This document shows positions 49,420 through 61,298 of a DNA stretch of 64,000 bases, piece by piece; the first letter of the stretch is position 1, and the number at the start of each line of letters is the position of its first letter. The position numbers and the translations under genes are program-made. This DNA is from Nepenthes gracilis. Its lineage: Eukaryota > Streptophyta > Magnoliopsida > Caryophyllales > Nepenthaceae. The stretch is taken from NCBI GenBank assembly GCA_033239525.1, contig BSYO01000005.1:24658519-24722518 (forward strand). The letters run 5' to 3'. The notes beneath the pieces are model-generated. The model did not search any database and had not been told where the DNA came from. It worked only from the letters and a program-made list of their open reading frames with translations.

Positions 49420-50439
49420 TGATGTGTACCTGTATTTGAGTTTTGAATAAATTTGAGTCAACTTGATCGTTTGGATTCGGCTTCATTCATCGAATTTGGA
49501 CCCTACACACCACTACAACAAATAAAAGGTCAGGTGCCGACGGGATATTATCCTACTGAAAACATTCGAATACTCAAATCAATAATAGGCATTCGACTTT
49601 TAATAAGGAAACTGAAAATGATAGTTGAGAGAGAGAGAATGAGAGGGTAAGGAGTGTTTGCTTTCAGATGTAAGAAACGCTGTGGCAGCTCGTGATAAGC
49701 ATAGTTTCTCAACTTAGTGTTCGCGGGAAACGAATTGGAGACTAAGTCCTGTAAGCGTTGAAACTTTGAATGACAGATCTTAGAAAATGAGCGGCGTTTC
49801 TGGATTTTGAAAGTTGAGCGTGGGATTATTGCAGTAACAATTGTATGCTTAAAAGTTGGCGTGCCCTGGAGTGAAGACTCTGTGGGCTTATATAGATGGA
49901 GTGCAGGGCAACCTTCATTGGCCGTGAAGGCGTGATTCTCGCACTATGTCCGGCGACCTTCATTGAGTAGGAAAGCTTGACTTGTGCAATCTGTTGGGAT
50001 TGCTTCCTTTTCTGGCCGACAATAGTTCTCAAGATTACTTGCCTTTCTTTTACGCTTTGTTACCATTAGAGTCTGCAGTAGGTAGGAAGAGAGAATCTGG
50101 CGCCTTCCTTATAGGAATGGCATTGAATCTGTTGGTGTCTTTTTTAGTACAGATTGACTTCGGGGAAGACGTGAAATTAAAAAAAGTGACCGTTGTTTGT
50201 CGTGTATGGAAGTGTGGGCCCAATTGGGCCTGGCCCATGTAAGGTTTTCCCCTTTTGGCCTACTTGCTACAGTGCTTCCGATCAACAGAGACGTTAACCA
50301 CCTCATGGGAGCATGTTCGCTGCCTCGTTTGCCTTTCACATGGTCAATACTGGCGTTAACCGTCCAAACGCACATTTGGGCATTCTTTGATTTGGGCTAT
50401 TTTTTCTACCGGGTCAGCCCATTATAGGCATACCCATCA
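49420..50439 (-). mobile_element. Solo LTR of family A near the GON4L-like promoter
   Basis: TGATGTGTACC...CATACCCATCA, 1020 bp. It shares with the element A LTRs ACACACCACTACAA...GGTCAGG, CGGGATATTATCCTACTGAAAA, GGGCCTGGCCCATGTA and the TGATG...CATCA ends. The flanks (TATTA left, CATTG right) do not form a TSD. Same orientation as the other three family A LTRs in the window. Confidence 0.85.
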
Positions 50440-50500
50440 CATTGATTTATATTTGTGACTTTGTAATCATAATATATTTAATAAATATTTAAAATAATTA

Positions 50501-51062
50501 TAATGGGTTCGGTATAATTGACATGGAAAGAGAAACTGTTCAACCGTTTCGTCTTATTCATCGATGGTTGTCACGGGCGGTTGTCAATAGATAATGACAA
50601 TTACCCTTCAACTCTATAAATATCATTCTTTATTCCAAAAGAAAGAGGAAGCCCCCGGAGAAAAAGGAAGTAAAGGGAGAGAGGAGAAATAGGCTAGCCT
50701 CGCAGGGAAGATTCTCCCTCCAGAAGTCTCTCATGAAATCCTCTAACTAAAGAAAGGTCATCCTTCTAGGATATCGTCCAAATAAAATGCCACTAAATCA
50801 AGTATACCCAAATACACATTCCTCTACACATATTTTATTCAAAGCATACTATATCTCTCTCTATAAAGAATGATTACTAATTTGAGTGTTGCAGGATAAA
50901 TCGATGAGTGAGTCGTACCGTTTTTCTCTGACCTTTGATTTTTTGTTATATTATACAGGTTTTAGGATTAAAGGTATGGGATTAACCCGTTGTGATTTGA
51001 CTCATTTGAAAAATCGAGTAGCTCCCTAACTCATCGAGCAATTCGAAACTATGGACGCAACA
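50501..51062 (+). repeat. Element C 5' LTR
   Basis: Starts TAATGGG (probably TG with a G-to-A change) and ends GGACGCAACA. It aligns base for base in order with 60712-61293. It contains TATAAATAT near 50616, a plausible LTR TATA box. Confidence 0.85.
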
Positions 51063-51081
51063 TTGACGCTGCTTGTGGGAA
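51063..51081 (+). other. Element C primer-binding site
   Basis: TTGACGCTGCTTGTGGGAA, directly after the LTR end CA. It differs from the element A site (TTGACGCCGTCTGTGGGAA) at three bases, suggesting the same tRNA primer class and a Ty3/gypsy origin for C. Confidence 0.8.
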
Positions 51082-51265
51082 ATGATTGAAAAGTTGAACC
51101 ATCGAACAACAACAAAACAAATACACTCAATATTCATACTTTAACCAGTATCTCTATGACATTTCGGATATTTTTAAATTTAATATATAAAAAAGGGGGA
51201 TTCAAAATAATAAAGTAATTAGAATTTGTAATAATAATAATAATATAAAACAAAATTAAAATAAC

Positions 51266-51316
<51 letters not shown>

Positions 51317-51479
51317 CGGGAAGAATGAAACGAAGAAGAAGGAGATGAATGGTTGAGAAATGGTCGGCCGATCTTCTGGCGACGCTGCCTCCTCCCATTG
51401 AATGGTTGAAATAGCTAACCTTCTTCCTTCCTCTTGATTTGTCAGCTTCAATTTCGTTACTCCCATTTCCTTAAAGACC

Positions 51480-54400
51480 GTTAGTGAACAAGCTATAATC
51501 AGCCTTTGATTGGGTGAAACCAAAGGGTATCAAGGAGCTTGATAACTTGGAATACCATTGTCTGGAAGTTTGTTTAAGGCCGTAAATGCTTTTTGACAGT
51601 TTACAGACTTGGTTGGGTTTAGTTATGGTGTAGCCAGGTGGAGGTTTCATGTAGATTTCTTCGTTTAGAGTTCCATTTAAAAAGGCGTTATTAACATCAA
51701 AGTGATATAAATGCCATCCTTTGATAGCTGCAACCGCTAAGAGACAGCGAACAGATGTGAGTTTAGCAACTGGAGAAAATGTTTCATGGTAATCAACCCC
51801 TTCCTGTTGCGTGTATCCTTTTGCTACTAAACGACATTTATATCTTTCAATGCTCCCATCACTGTTGAGTTTTAATTTAAAGACATAGTGACATCCGATT
51901 GCTTTCTTGCCCGGGGGCAAATCGGTAACAGTCCAAGTTTTATTTGATTCCAAGGCGCGTAACTCTTCATTTATAGCTTTGCGCCAATTTGGATCAGAGA
52001 CAGCTTGAGCATAAGTGTGTGGCTCAGTGTGGGAGGAGATGGATGATGAAAAATTGCTGTAGGCTGGGGACAATTTCTGATATGATATGCAATGTTCAAG
52101 AGGATAGAGTTGTCCAAAGGTATGTGGTACTGTTGGTTGGGTGGTCGTAGTGTGGTTACAATGAAAATCTTTTAGATATTGAGGGGCCTTTCTAGTTCTG
52201 GTGGTACGGCGAACGGGAGTTTTGTCTTTGACAGGTAATTGGGAGTTGGTGATTGGTTCGGGAGAAATGCTAGATTGTGGTGTATTATTAAGGGCTTCTT
52301 GCTCAGTGCCAGATGATTCTTGGATGGGATTCAAATTAAGTTCTTCATTGTTACAAGATTCTGTGGTTGGGAGATTGGTATCAATAATGTTTGTTGGATG
52401 CATGCAGTCGTATTGTGCCAGGTTAGGGAATTGTTCGTTAGAAGACACGTTGGGAATTGTTTCGGTGTTATCTTGTTGAAAGGGAAAATGCGTTTCATGG
52501 AAGATGACATCCCTAGAATTAAAAATTGTGTGGCTATCAAGGTCCAGTAGTTTGTAACCCTTGACACTAAAAGGATAACCCAAAAAAACACAGGTTCTAC
52601 TTTTAGAATCAAATTTCTTTCGTCCGTGGGAAAGAGTGGAAGCAAAGCATAAACACCCAAATACACAAAAGTGTTTATAACTTGGTTTGATTCCAAAGAG
52701 GACTTCATAGGGTGTTTTATTTTGCAACACGGGAGTGGGGGTTCTATTTATAATGTAGGCAGCAGTTAGAATGCAGTCACTCCAAAATTTTAAGGGAAGG
52801 CCTGCTTGAAATCTAATTGCTCTAGCCACATTTAATAAATGTTGGTGTTTGCGTTCAACAACACCATTTTGCTGTGGTGTTTTCACACAACTGCGTTGGT
52901 GGATAACACCCCGTTTACTGTAGAAATCTCCCAGACTTAATTCAGATCCATTGTCAGAACGAATTGTTTTAATGTTGACATTAAATTGTGTTTTAACAAG
53001 ATCATAAAAGGCTTCTAAACACAATTTTGTGTCAGATTTTTATTTCAGAAGATAGATCCATGTACTTCTTGAAAGATCATCTACGATGGTCAAGAAATAC
53101 TTGTACCCATCATAAGATACTTCTGAGAAGGGCCCCCACAAGTCACAATGCACCACGTCGAAAAGTGTGCGTGACTTGTGGATGCTGGGAGTGAAGAGAA
53201 GGCAACGTTGTTTAGCCATGTGACAAATAGAATAAGGATTATTATTAAGAGAATGTAACCCTTCTTTTACAATAGGATCTTGTATCAATTGAATCCTAGA
53301 ATGTGAAATGTGTCCTAATCTGGAATGCCATAAATTATGCGGTAATGAAACATAATTAGCTGAAATTGTCATAAGGGGCTTCGAACATTTTGAGAGAAGG
53401 CCAGCCAAGGTGTTTGGATGAACATCCTTATTCACTAGATAATATAATCCGTTTCGTTCTTCACCCATCCCAATCGTTGTCCAGGTGATAAGGTCCTGAA
53501 TCAAACAAATGTCAGCAAAGAAAATACAACAACCAACAGAATCAGCAAGAGCTTTTACCGAAATTAAATTAAAAGTGAAGGATGGAACACATAAAACATT
53601 TTTAAGTGTTATCCTTGGAGTCAGTTTCACGTCACCAATGTGGGATACCGGGACTTCACGGCCATCCGGCAGTTTCACAGAACTGGAAATGGGAATTTTC
53701 TGCCGGAGGTATAAAGAGGAGTCACAGATCATGTGATCTGTGGCTCTCGTGTCCAATATCCAAATATTATTTTTGTCATATGCATAAGGGGCAGAACAAA
53801 CATCAATACCAGTCATGTTACTTGTCCTGGGTTGATCACCGGGAGGGTCAAACAGGGACGAAATCTGTTTCGCGGTCTGAGCAGAGGAACCTGAATCCTT
53901 TGGTTGGATTAAATCCAGCAGTAGCTTGAACTGGGCTTTGGTTAAAGCAACTCTGTCTCCTTCATTGTTCTCGGCACCAGTAGCAGTAGTGAAACTCGAG
54001 TGATTGGCCGAAAAAGTGGTTGAACCATTCTTACCATACGATTTGTAATTTTGTGGGAATCCATGGAGTTGATAACATTTATCAACTACATGTCCCGATT
54101 TATGGCAGTGCGAGCAAATCGAAATTTCAGCATTACCAGCCTTAAAACACTGCTGAATGGTGTGTCCTGTGACACGGCAATGGATGCAGAATGGCCGATC
54201 CTTCTTGGACAGTTGGTTATTTTTCACATTATCTTTGGGGGAATTAAAAACCCATTTTGTAAACAAAGCCACCGTTTCAGATGGGTGAGGGACAGACAAC
54301 ATTAGATGTTGTCGTTCCTGTTGCTGTATGATGGAGAAAACTTTGTTTACAGAGGGCAGGGGGACCATGAGCATGATTTGGTCTCTCACATTAGTATATG

Positions 54401-55085
54401 AATCATTGAGACTTATAAGGAATTGTATAACACAATCCCTTTGATATCGTTCGACAAGAGTTTTGAGCTTACCACAATTACAATCTGGGAGAGGGTCGTA
54501 AACGAGGAGCTCGTCCCAGATCGTTTTCAGTTTGCCGTAATATAAACTAACCGAATCTTGTTCTTGCAAAAGATTTGCCAAAGCTTTCTTAAGCTGAAAA
54601 ATACGGGGCCTGTTTTGTTGCGTGAATCGGTCACGCAACTCCTTCCAAATTTTGGAAGCATTATCCACAAAAACCACACTGGATTTAATGGATGGGCTGA
54701 TAGAGTTTTGTATCCAAGATACCACCATGTCATTACATCGTCCCCATGGTTCAAAAAGGGGATCGGTGGGATCATAGGGTTTAGGAATCGTACCTTCAAT
54801 AAAGGGGAGTTTGTTCTTTGCCCTCAAGGCAGGGCGCATGGTCCGGGACCAAGTCGAATAATTATCGGTGGTGAGCAAATCGGTTACCAGAGTAACAACC
54901 GGACTGTCACCAGCTTCCAATCGAAAAGGATTGTAAGGATCCGAAAGGTTCTGGAAACGCCGAAGAGTTTGCGTGGAGGCCAGATCTGGGTTTGGAGAAA
55001 ACGCCAGATCTGGATTGTCGTCGTTGGTGCTCGATGTGGGTTCGGCAGTGGTGTGGTGTGCCAGATCTGTATTGTTGTGTGCCAT
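51480..55085 (-). pseudogene. Copia gag-pol polyprotein, one in-frame stop, truncated in RT
   Basis: From ATG at 55085 (MAHNNTDLAHH): a UBN2-type gag (FTQQNRPRIFQLKKAL) and two CX2CX4HX4C zinc knuckles (CIHCRVTGHTIQQC, CSHCHKSGHVVDKC). The protease site reads WILDTRATDHM, with Arg where Gly is usual, so probably inactive. Next come the pre-integrase segment (HNLWHSRLGHIS) and integrase ([28 protein letters not shown]). A single TAA at 53040-53042 interrupts integrase, and the same frame continues without shift. RT begins [15 protein letters not shown] and has [10 protein letters not shown] and [13 protein letters not shown], then ends. Two defects plus truncation make it non-functional, but the long open frames suggest it is younger than element A. 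Confidence 0.92.
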
Positions 55086-55107
55086 TGTTTCTCTCTCTCT
55101 CTCTCTC

Positions 55108-55119
55108 GCTCTGATACCA
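55108..55119 (-). other. Copia primer-binding site
   Basis: Minus strand TGGTATCAGAGC, complementary to the 3' end of plant initiator methionine tRNA, the usual primer of Ty1/copia elements. It abuts the LTR end TTACA. Confidence 0.92.
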
Positions 55120-55295
55120 TGTAAGAAACGAAAACCTAATCGAAGAACCAGGAGGAAGACGAAGACGAGGGAGGCGACGAAGAGTATTCTGGAATCAGGG
55201 TTCCTTCATGGGAAAAAGGAACCGGGCTTTGGAAGGAACGAAAAGCTGAGCGCATTGAATGCGCGTCTCATTACACTGCACCGTGAATAATTACA
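55120..55295 (-). repeat. Copia 5' LTR (right limit tentative)
   Basis: Left edge fixed by the primer site. Plus strand TGTAAGAAACG...AATAATTACA, with TGTAA/TTACA inverted ends, 176 bp. The right limit could be further out, since no second LTR is available for comparison. Confidence 0.55.
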
Positions 55296-55958
55296 GATTG
55301 GAGGGCGTGCATATATACACGCAAAATACACTCATACATACAACGGTAAAATACAAATGCCTAAAATAAAATTATACACCATCATCTCTAAAAGGCAAAA
55401 AATAAAATACTACCTAAAATAAAAAATACAATCCAAAATATTAATATCTATTTATTATTTTCTAATACCTTTTCCTCTATTTTCTCTCTTGGTGGTGGTT
55501 ACGGGTGAATCAAGAGAAGGCAAGAACGAGGGAAGAGTAGCCAAAGATCTTATTGTTGCCGCTGCCAAGGAATGTCACCGGGATTGTTGAAACCGCCGTC
55601 GTTGACCTTCCACATTAATCTGGCAAGTTGAATAGAGTTTCGTTCGAAATCTTTTTATTATGCAATGTTCCAATTCTTGCAAGTAAAATTACTAATTTCA
55701 GCAAATAAATTCTTCAATTTTCATTGTTGATAATTATATTTTGTTGCATGCTCTGATTTTGTGAAAATCGTATTGTATCTTTGATTTTGGAGTAGAAGAT
55801 GGAAAAACAGAGCAACGGCTTGACCTAGTGGAAGATCTGGAATATGAGGGATTTACGTTAAATTGGGAGACAAAGCTTTGTGGGCTAACTCATTAAAATC
55901 GTGGGTTGTCAAATTAAAAATACAAAAATTTAGTTTGTTTTGAATTTGATAGAAAAAT

Positions 55959-56809
55959 TGTTGGCGGACAACAAGCGGCCTACTAACTAGGATACAAGAA
56001 CAATCCCCTCTATTAGCTGGAATGGGCGGCCAATTGACAGAGCACACAAGCACTGTGAAGTAGAGGAAAGAAAAGAGAAATGAATACCGTATTTTTATGT
56101 GAAAAACCCTTCTGAAATAAGGAAAAAATCACGGGACACTAAATCCACAAATGATCACTAAATATGAGAAAAATTACAGGAGGCGAAAATAAGAACAGAA
56201 TAAAAGTAAACAAAGCCCTCACACTTTGTTTTTCTCTCACAACTCTCTTTCTTTCACTTTCTCTCCTTTCTATTTTACATACACTTTTTTTCTACTTATC
56301 TGGTGTCTTCTTCTTCCCCTTCTCAATAATATACTGCTGAGTGTACATATACACACATATATACACATATCCCTCACCATAGCCCAACTTGGTGGTTGAT
56401 GCTCAACTTTCAAGGTCTGCATGTGTGCATACGCACGCCCTATTTTGCAGCAGGCGGCGCATGCCTACTTCTATAAACCGATCAGCCTTTGGAGTCCTAA
56501 AAATGACATCTACCAACTATCCAATCAGGTAGGTCAACTGTACATATTTTGAGATTTGACAGTCATATGGACCTTCCATATTCAGCGGTCAATCACACCG
56601 TTGACCGGTTAAAGTAGTCCGTCCTGCTTCCTCAACCAGAGTCAGTCGTCTCCTGACTTTTTTCCAGCCAACATATTGATTGATAGAGTTGACCGTCCAG
56701 AAGATTCCGGTCAACATAGTTGACCGGGATTTCTTCCTCTTAGCACACACACGTGCTCCGTCCAAGTTCTTCGGTCACAAGGACTTCCACACGGGAGTGA
56801 TCCCCAACA
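55959..56809. mobile_element. Solo LTR D2 inside element B2
   Basis: TGTTGGCGGAC...GATCCCCAACA, 851 bp, perfect TSD AAAAT at 55954-55958 and 56810-56814. Shares TTTTTATGTGAAAAACC and AATCACGGGAC with D1 at 29447-30261. The sequence on both sides belongs to B2, so D2 inserted after B2. Confidence 0.87.
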
Positions 56810-57899
56810 AAAATGTCAAGGAGAAGAAAAACAGAGCATTGTGCTCTGTTTGAGGGTTTTAATTCGGTTACGATAGGGTTGAATGGCCGCTCATTGATTT
56901 GGATCACATTATGGTACCCAATGTTGGAGTATAAATATAGAATTCTAGAAATTATCTGCTATTGCTTCGGATTTCTTGAGGAAGAGCAGCGGTTGATTAA
57001 ATTGTCTGGATGCTTGGTACAAAATTTGAAAATGGAAGTGAGCAGTGTGGTGTTGCTGCGGTATGTAACCGTGTGTGGGTGAGATTGTGTGATGTGTATT
57101 TGTGTATGTGTCTTCGGCTGTGAGTGAAGCCGTGTACGTGTGTGTATTGAATGGGTGTGTGTGTGGTGAAGAAGCATGGCTGCTGTATGAGTGAGCTGTG
57201 GTGTGTATGCATATATATGGGGGTGAGCTATGGTGAGTGTGTATATATATATATATATATGTGTGTGTGTGAGCTGTGGTGAGTGTATATATATGAATAT
57301 GCTGTGGTGTGGGTGCATATATATATATGAATATATATATATTGTGTGATTTGGATGCAAGTGATATATATATGTATTGAAATTATTAATTATTTGAGGA
57401 TAATATTATCAGTAATTATTATTTTAGGGGATTGTTATGGAATTAGTTTGGATAGTTAAATAAGATGAAAATCGTGAGTTAGTTTGATAATGATAAAATT
57501 GAGGATATTTTGTGGCCTTAGAGATGATTTTGAGGTCCCAAATTAGTTAGAAAGAATTTAATAAAATATTACATCATTCGATCGAACATTTAAAATATAT
57601 CATTGGTATTGTTAATTTTCTTTCGATAATGTCATTATTTGCGTCATCTTTGAATTATGTGTGTATGATCTTTATCAGTATCGAACGACAATTCTTTTAT
57701 TGAAATTGTAAAGTCTTCTTTGTGTCATACTTGATTGCGTGAGTAGCTGAGTTATTGACTTCCTACAGTTAAGGTTAAGGATGCGTATGAGAACACTAAG
57801 GTATTTAGTCGAATGGAAGGTTACGATACCTTAACGTGGTCTACACTTATTTAATACTGATTTCCGTATCATGGTGATAATGAGATACATTGTTTATGG

Positions 57900-58130
57900 T
57901 GGATGGATGCATATAACCATGTGACCATCGTAGGAGATGATATCAGGGATATCATTTGGTTAGAGGTATCACGGATGGTATCGGCATGCTACGGGTATAG
58001 CCTCTGGGAGGACTGTAGAGGTAGTGAGATATCATGGATAACCTTGTTGCACTTACCCAACCGTTGGGGGCATAAATACTCGGCCTTTGGTTCACGGTGG
58101 CAGAATAAGGTTCAAGGAGATTCATTACGA
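57900..58130 (+). repeat. Shared B-family block, single copy in B2
   Basis: ATAACCATGTGACCATCGTAG, GATGATATCAGGGATATCAT and TTCACGGTGGCAGAATAAGG match, in reverse complement, both copies in B1 (22409-22640 and 22703-22930). An overlapping open frame exists (57903-58385) but the B1 copies do not keep the same frame, so it is not called a gene. Confidence 0.8.
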
Positions 58131-58908
58131 TATTCGTTATTGTTCATACCTCATGAGTTTGAAATTTGGTTGAATCAACGTATTGTATTCGGTAGAATCC
58201 ATATATCAGATTTTATTATATCCGGATTTAGTGAAATCCATCTTGTTTCTTTGTATTTGGATTTTCAGGTCGTTTACGCTGATATTCGAGTTAGGAGATC
58301 CCTTTCATTTCTTATGAGATCGGATTCTGAGGGATCTTACCTCTTATTGATAAATTGTTATGATCTTTGTTATATCGGTACTTGAAGTGATATGCTTTTC
58401 TTATACCTTTGACTGTAGATACAATGAAATATATTTTCTTGGATATGTTGAGCCGTTGATATCATATTATTGTTCGTAATTCTTATTATACTTTATATAC
58501 ATTGTATATCTGTGACTGTTATTATTCATTTCTGTTCATTTTGGATTCGTATTATTTGTTGGGCATTCGGCTTATTCTTTTTTTTTCTTCCCAGTTAGCA
58601 GATTAGATGGGGATGACCCTAGAGTTCAGTAAAGAGTTGTGGCGGGATAGATTAATGCCTAGCTGAAAATAGTATTGAAAAATGCTCTAGAGACATATTT
58701 TGACATTTTATATTATTTTGTTGGGATTATTTTGAGACTGTGTATTTTTTTGAATTTATTTCAGTATGGGAATGTTTAGATTATTATAGTTGTGCTTTAT
58801 GAATTGTGGATGCGCAATATATATATTAGGTTGAGAAATTTGGATTTATTTTATATGATCAAATTTAGATATTAATTATGGAATTTGGGTCAGGGTCATC
58901 ACAATCTC

Positions 58909-60711
58909 AGCTAGAGGAATCACCTCCATGGCAATGACCCCCTTTGGATAACCATGGTGATACCCTGCCCGCCCTTGACATGCATAAACGGTTGGGGGCT
59001 TCCCCTCTAACTCTCAAACTCTAATACCCAAGGGAAAGAAGGGAGAGGGCAGTGTGGTGAGCAGCGGCAACAATCGCTATCGATGGATGAGACATTGCCT
59101 AGATCGGAGGTCGGTGAAGACCTCTTCATGTTTCCCCCTCGGATTTGCGTTGTGGTGTGAAGGGAAGGAAGGAAAATACGAGATGAAAAAACCCACCACT
59201 GCCATCGCCGCTATTATCAGAGCAAAATTAATAAATCAAGGCAAGTAAATCCTTTCTTCATCTTTGAGGATGCAGGTATTATGCTTGCCTGTGGCAATTT
59301 TGATGTGATCTGGCGAGATTTTGGTGGATTGTGTAATTTGGCACGGTGGAGAGAGAACGAAGGCACCGACGGCGCTCGCGTGAGATGTCGTCGCTACCAT
59401 CCTTGTCGCCGGGTGGCTGTCATCATGATCGGCGACGCTGCCCATGCTGGGACCACCCTCCACCGGCGTTCATCATCATCACCTCTTTCTCTGGCTCCCA
59501 AATCCACTCAGCAACTCCGAGATCCACTCAGGCGCATCGTTTCTCAGTCTTGAAGCAGTCCACTCCTGCAGGTCATTTCCACCAAGTCCTCAGATATAAT
59601 ATGTTCTCTATCCTCAGACACTAGAGGCTCAACTTCAAGCACTCGGGCAAAACCCATTCGCTGTCCTCGGACATTGTGGGCTCAGCCTCATCTGGCACCT
59701 CGGCCACGTCAATTCCAGCGACCAAATTCAATCTTTCAAAGCCCATTCAATCTGACATTTAGAATCTGTCTAAGGACAGGAATGAAGATTCAGTTCAAAA
59801 TCTGTCCGTGGACGGGAGCGAAGATTCCGTCTAGAATCTTTCCAAGGACAGGAATAAGATTTAGTCCAGAATCTTTCTGAGGGCAGGAGCAAAGATTTTG
59901 TCCATAATCTGTTTGAATATTGGCCAATTTGGCTGCAACCCAATCCGACTTTCAGGATCAATCTGACGATCAGAATCTGTCCAAGAACGAAAACAGAGAG
60001 GAAGCGCCGCCTCACCACAATGTTCCTCTTGCTGCCTCTGCTAATAATGCTCCTGTCCAAGGACAGAAGCAGAAAGAAAAAAGGTGCCCCATCATTGTGG
60101 AGGACTCAACGGTCATTCCGCAGTCACATATAAGCCGACGACTACCAAGCCTAATCCAACAAGCACATCGGTCACTTACACTTACCTTTCAGTTAGGATC
60201 TCCCCCTAGTTCTCAGACATAGGAGGCTCAATCTCAACATGCGCATCGATCGCTTTCATTGTCTCCTCGACCTCTATCTCTTCTCTATCCTCGGGCTTAA
60301 TGGCCTCAGATGTTGGCCTCAGATGTAGGACTCATCGAGAAGCGTTAGAGCCGCCGAGCACACACTTGGTGCCGACTGCCACGACTGACTGTATGATAGA
60401 GGCTTTATATATAATGCATGGAGCCAGTTTCTTTAGGACCGAAAGGGGTCCTCAAATACCCCCCTAGATTCCAAGTCGGCAGAAATCCAACAAATAAAGC
60501 ATTGACCGTAGAACTAATGCTCCCGAGGCATCAAATACCAACAACGATTTCAAGCCGAATTTAGGTGAGTTTTGCATGCATCGCATTACTTACTTGAATC
60601 ATATTTAATTAATAGTATAATCATTTTATCTGTTCATATAAGTACTCGCATATCATTACATATTTTTGAGTGGCTCAGAAGAGATCAAATTCCAAAACTC
60701 GGTTACATTAC
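58909..60711 (+). other. Internal region of element C, non-coding
   Basis: About 1.8 kb with a GC-richer part (59050-60370) holding purine/pyrimidine-rich phrases and a minisatellite. Several short open frames lack any recognised gag or pol motif. Just before the 3' LTR, GAGTGGC(T/C)CAGAA(G/A)AG is duplicated at 60668 and 60713, perhaps hiding the polypurine tract. Confidence 0.5.
59760..59911. repeat. Four-copy ~36-bp minisatellite in element C
   Basis: Units of 35-36 bp with the core AGAATCT(G/T)TC..AGGACAGGA..(G)AAGATT; four full copies and a partial fifth. A single related core (CAGAATCTGTCCAAGAACG) recurs at about 59970. It lies in the non-coding internal part of element C. Confidence 0.85.
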
Positions 60712-61293
60712 TGAGTGGCCCAGAAAAGGTCGGATTTTGAAACTCGATTACATCAATCGTTTCATCTTATCCATGGGCGGTTGTCACAGGTAGTTGTTAT
60801 GGGCGGTTGTCAATGGATAAGGACAACCGCCCTCCAAATTTATAAATATCCCCCTTTATCCCAGAGGAAAGAGGAGGCCCCCAGAGAAAAAGAAAGTGGA
60901 GGAAGAGAGGAGAAATTGGCCAGGCTGGTAGGAAAAATTCTCTCTCTAGAAGGCCTCTCACGAAATCCTCTAATTAAAGAAATGTCATCCCTCCAGGATA
61001 TCATCCATCTAAAATGCCACTAAATTGAGCATACCCAAATACAAATTCCTCAAGGTATATTTTATTCAAAGCATACTATGCCTTTCTCTCTACAAAGAAG
61101 GATTATTAATTTGAACATCGGAAGATAAATTGGGAAGCGAGTTCTGCCATTTTTCCCTGACCTATTGTTTTCTGCTGTGTTATACAGATTCTAGGATTAA
61201 AGGTATGATGATCGGACCTGCTCTGATTTGATTCACTTGGAAGATCAAATAGCTCCCTAACCCATTGGACAATCCGAAACCATGGATACAACA
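60712..61293 (+). repeat. Element C 3' LTR
   Basis: TGAGTGGCCC...GGATACAACA, 582 bp. Aligns with 50501-51062 and is followed by AATTA, the TSD partner of 50496-50500. Confidence 0.85.
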
Positions 61294-61298
61294 AATTA

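Larger units (their letters stand above)
51480..55295 (-). mobile_element. Ty1/copia retrotransposon, 3'-truncated
   Basis: The 5' LTR candidate (55120-55295), methionine-tRNA primer site (55108-55119) and one long gag-pol frame (55085 down to about 51480) are in order. The domain order protease, integrase, RT defines copia. The sequence stops inside RT just after KADYSLFT, so the YVDD box, RNase H and the 3' LTR are missing. No TSD can be recovered. It sits within element B2. Confidence 0.9.
51155..58903 (+). mobile_element. Element B2: LTR-like element inside C, interrupted by copia and a solo LTR
   Basis: Starts TATGACATTTCGGATATTT, aligning with the B1 terminus TGTAATATCCCAAATATTT, and ends GGGTCATCACA. 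Perfect TSD ATCTC at 51150-51154 and 58904-58908. Remaining pieces: 51155-51479, 55296-55953 and 56815-58903, about 3.1 kb in all, close to B1's 3.75 kb. It carries the (AAT)n run, a GA-rich stretch, a (TG)n/(TA)n tract and one copy of the block seen twice in B1. No protein domain. Confidence 0.82.
50501..61293 (+). mobile_element. Element C: LTR retrotransposon without pol, host of a nested stack
   Basis: Direct LTRs at 50501-51062 and 60712-61293 share CGGTTGTCA...GGATAA, AGAGGAAGCCCCC/AGAGGAGGCCCCC and CTCTAAT/CTCTAACT...GTCATCC, ending GGA(C/T)(G/A)CAACA. Perfect TSD AATTA at 50496-50500 and 61294-61298. A primer-binding site follows the 5' LTR, so the element reads on the plus strand. 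Its own internal DNA is only 51063-51154 plus 58909-60711, separated by element B2. I find no gag or pol domain, so it is a non-autonomous or internally deleted Ty3-like element. Confidence 0.85.

Noticed and set aside
51134..51523. 129-codon frame with a poly-Ile tract
   Set aside because: The tract is the (AAT)n array of element B2; the frame spans the B2/copia junction.
55441..55958. Separate intergenic region between copia and the solo LTR
   Set aside because: It continues into 56815-58903 once D2 and one AAAAT copy are removed and matches the B-family order, so it belongs to element B2.
57903..58385. 160-codon open frame in B2 as a gene
   Set aside because: The homologous blocks in B1 do not keep one frame and no domain is recognised.
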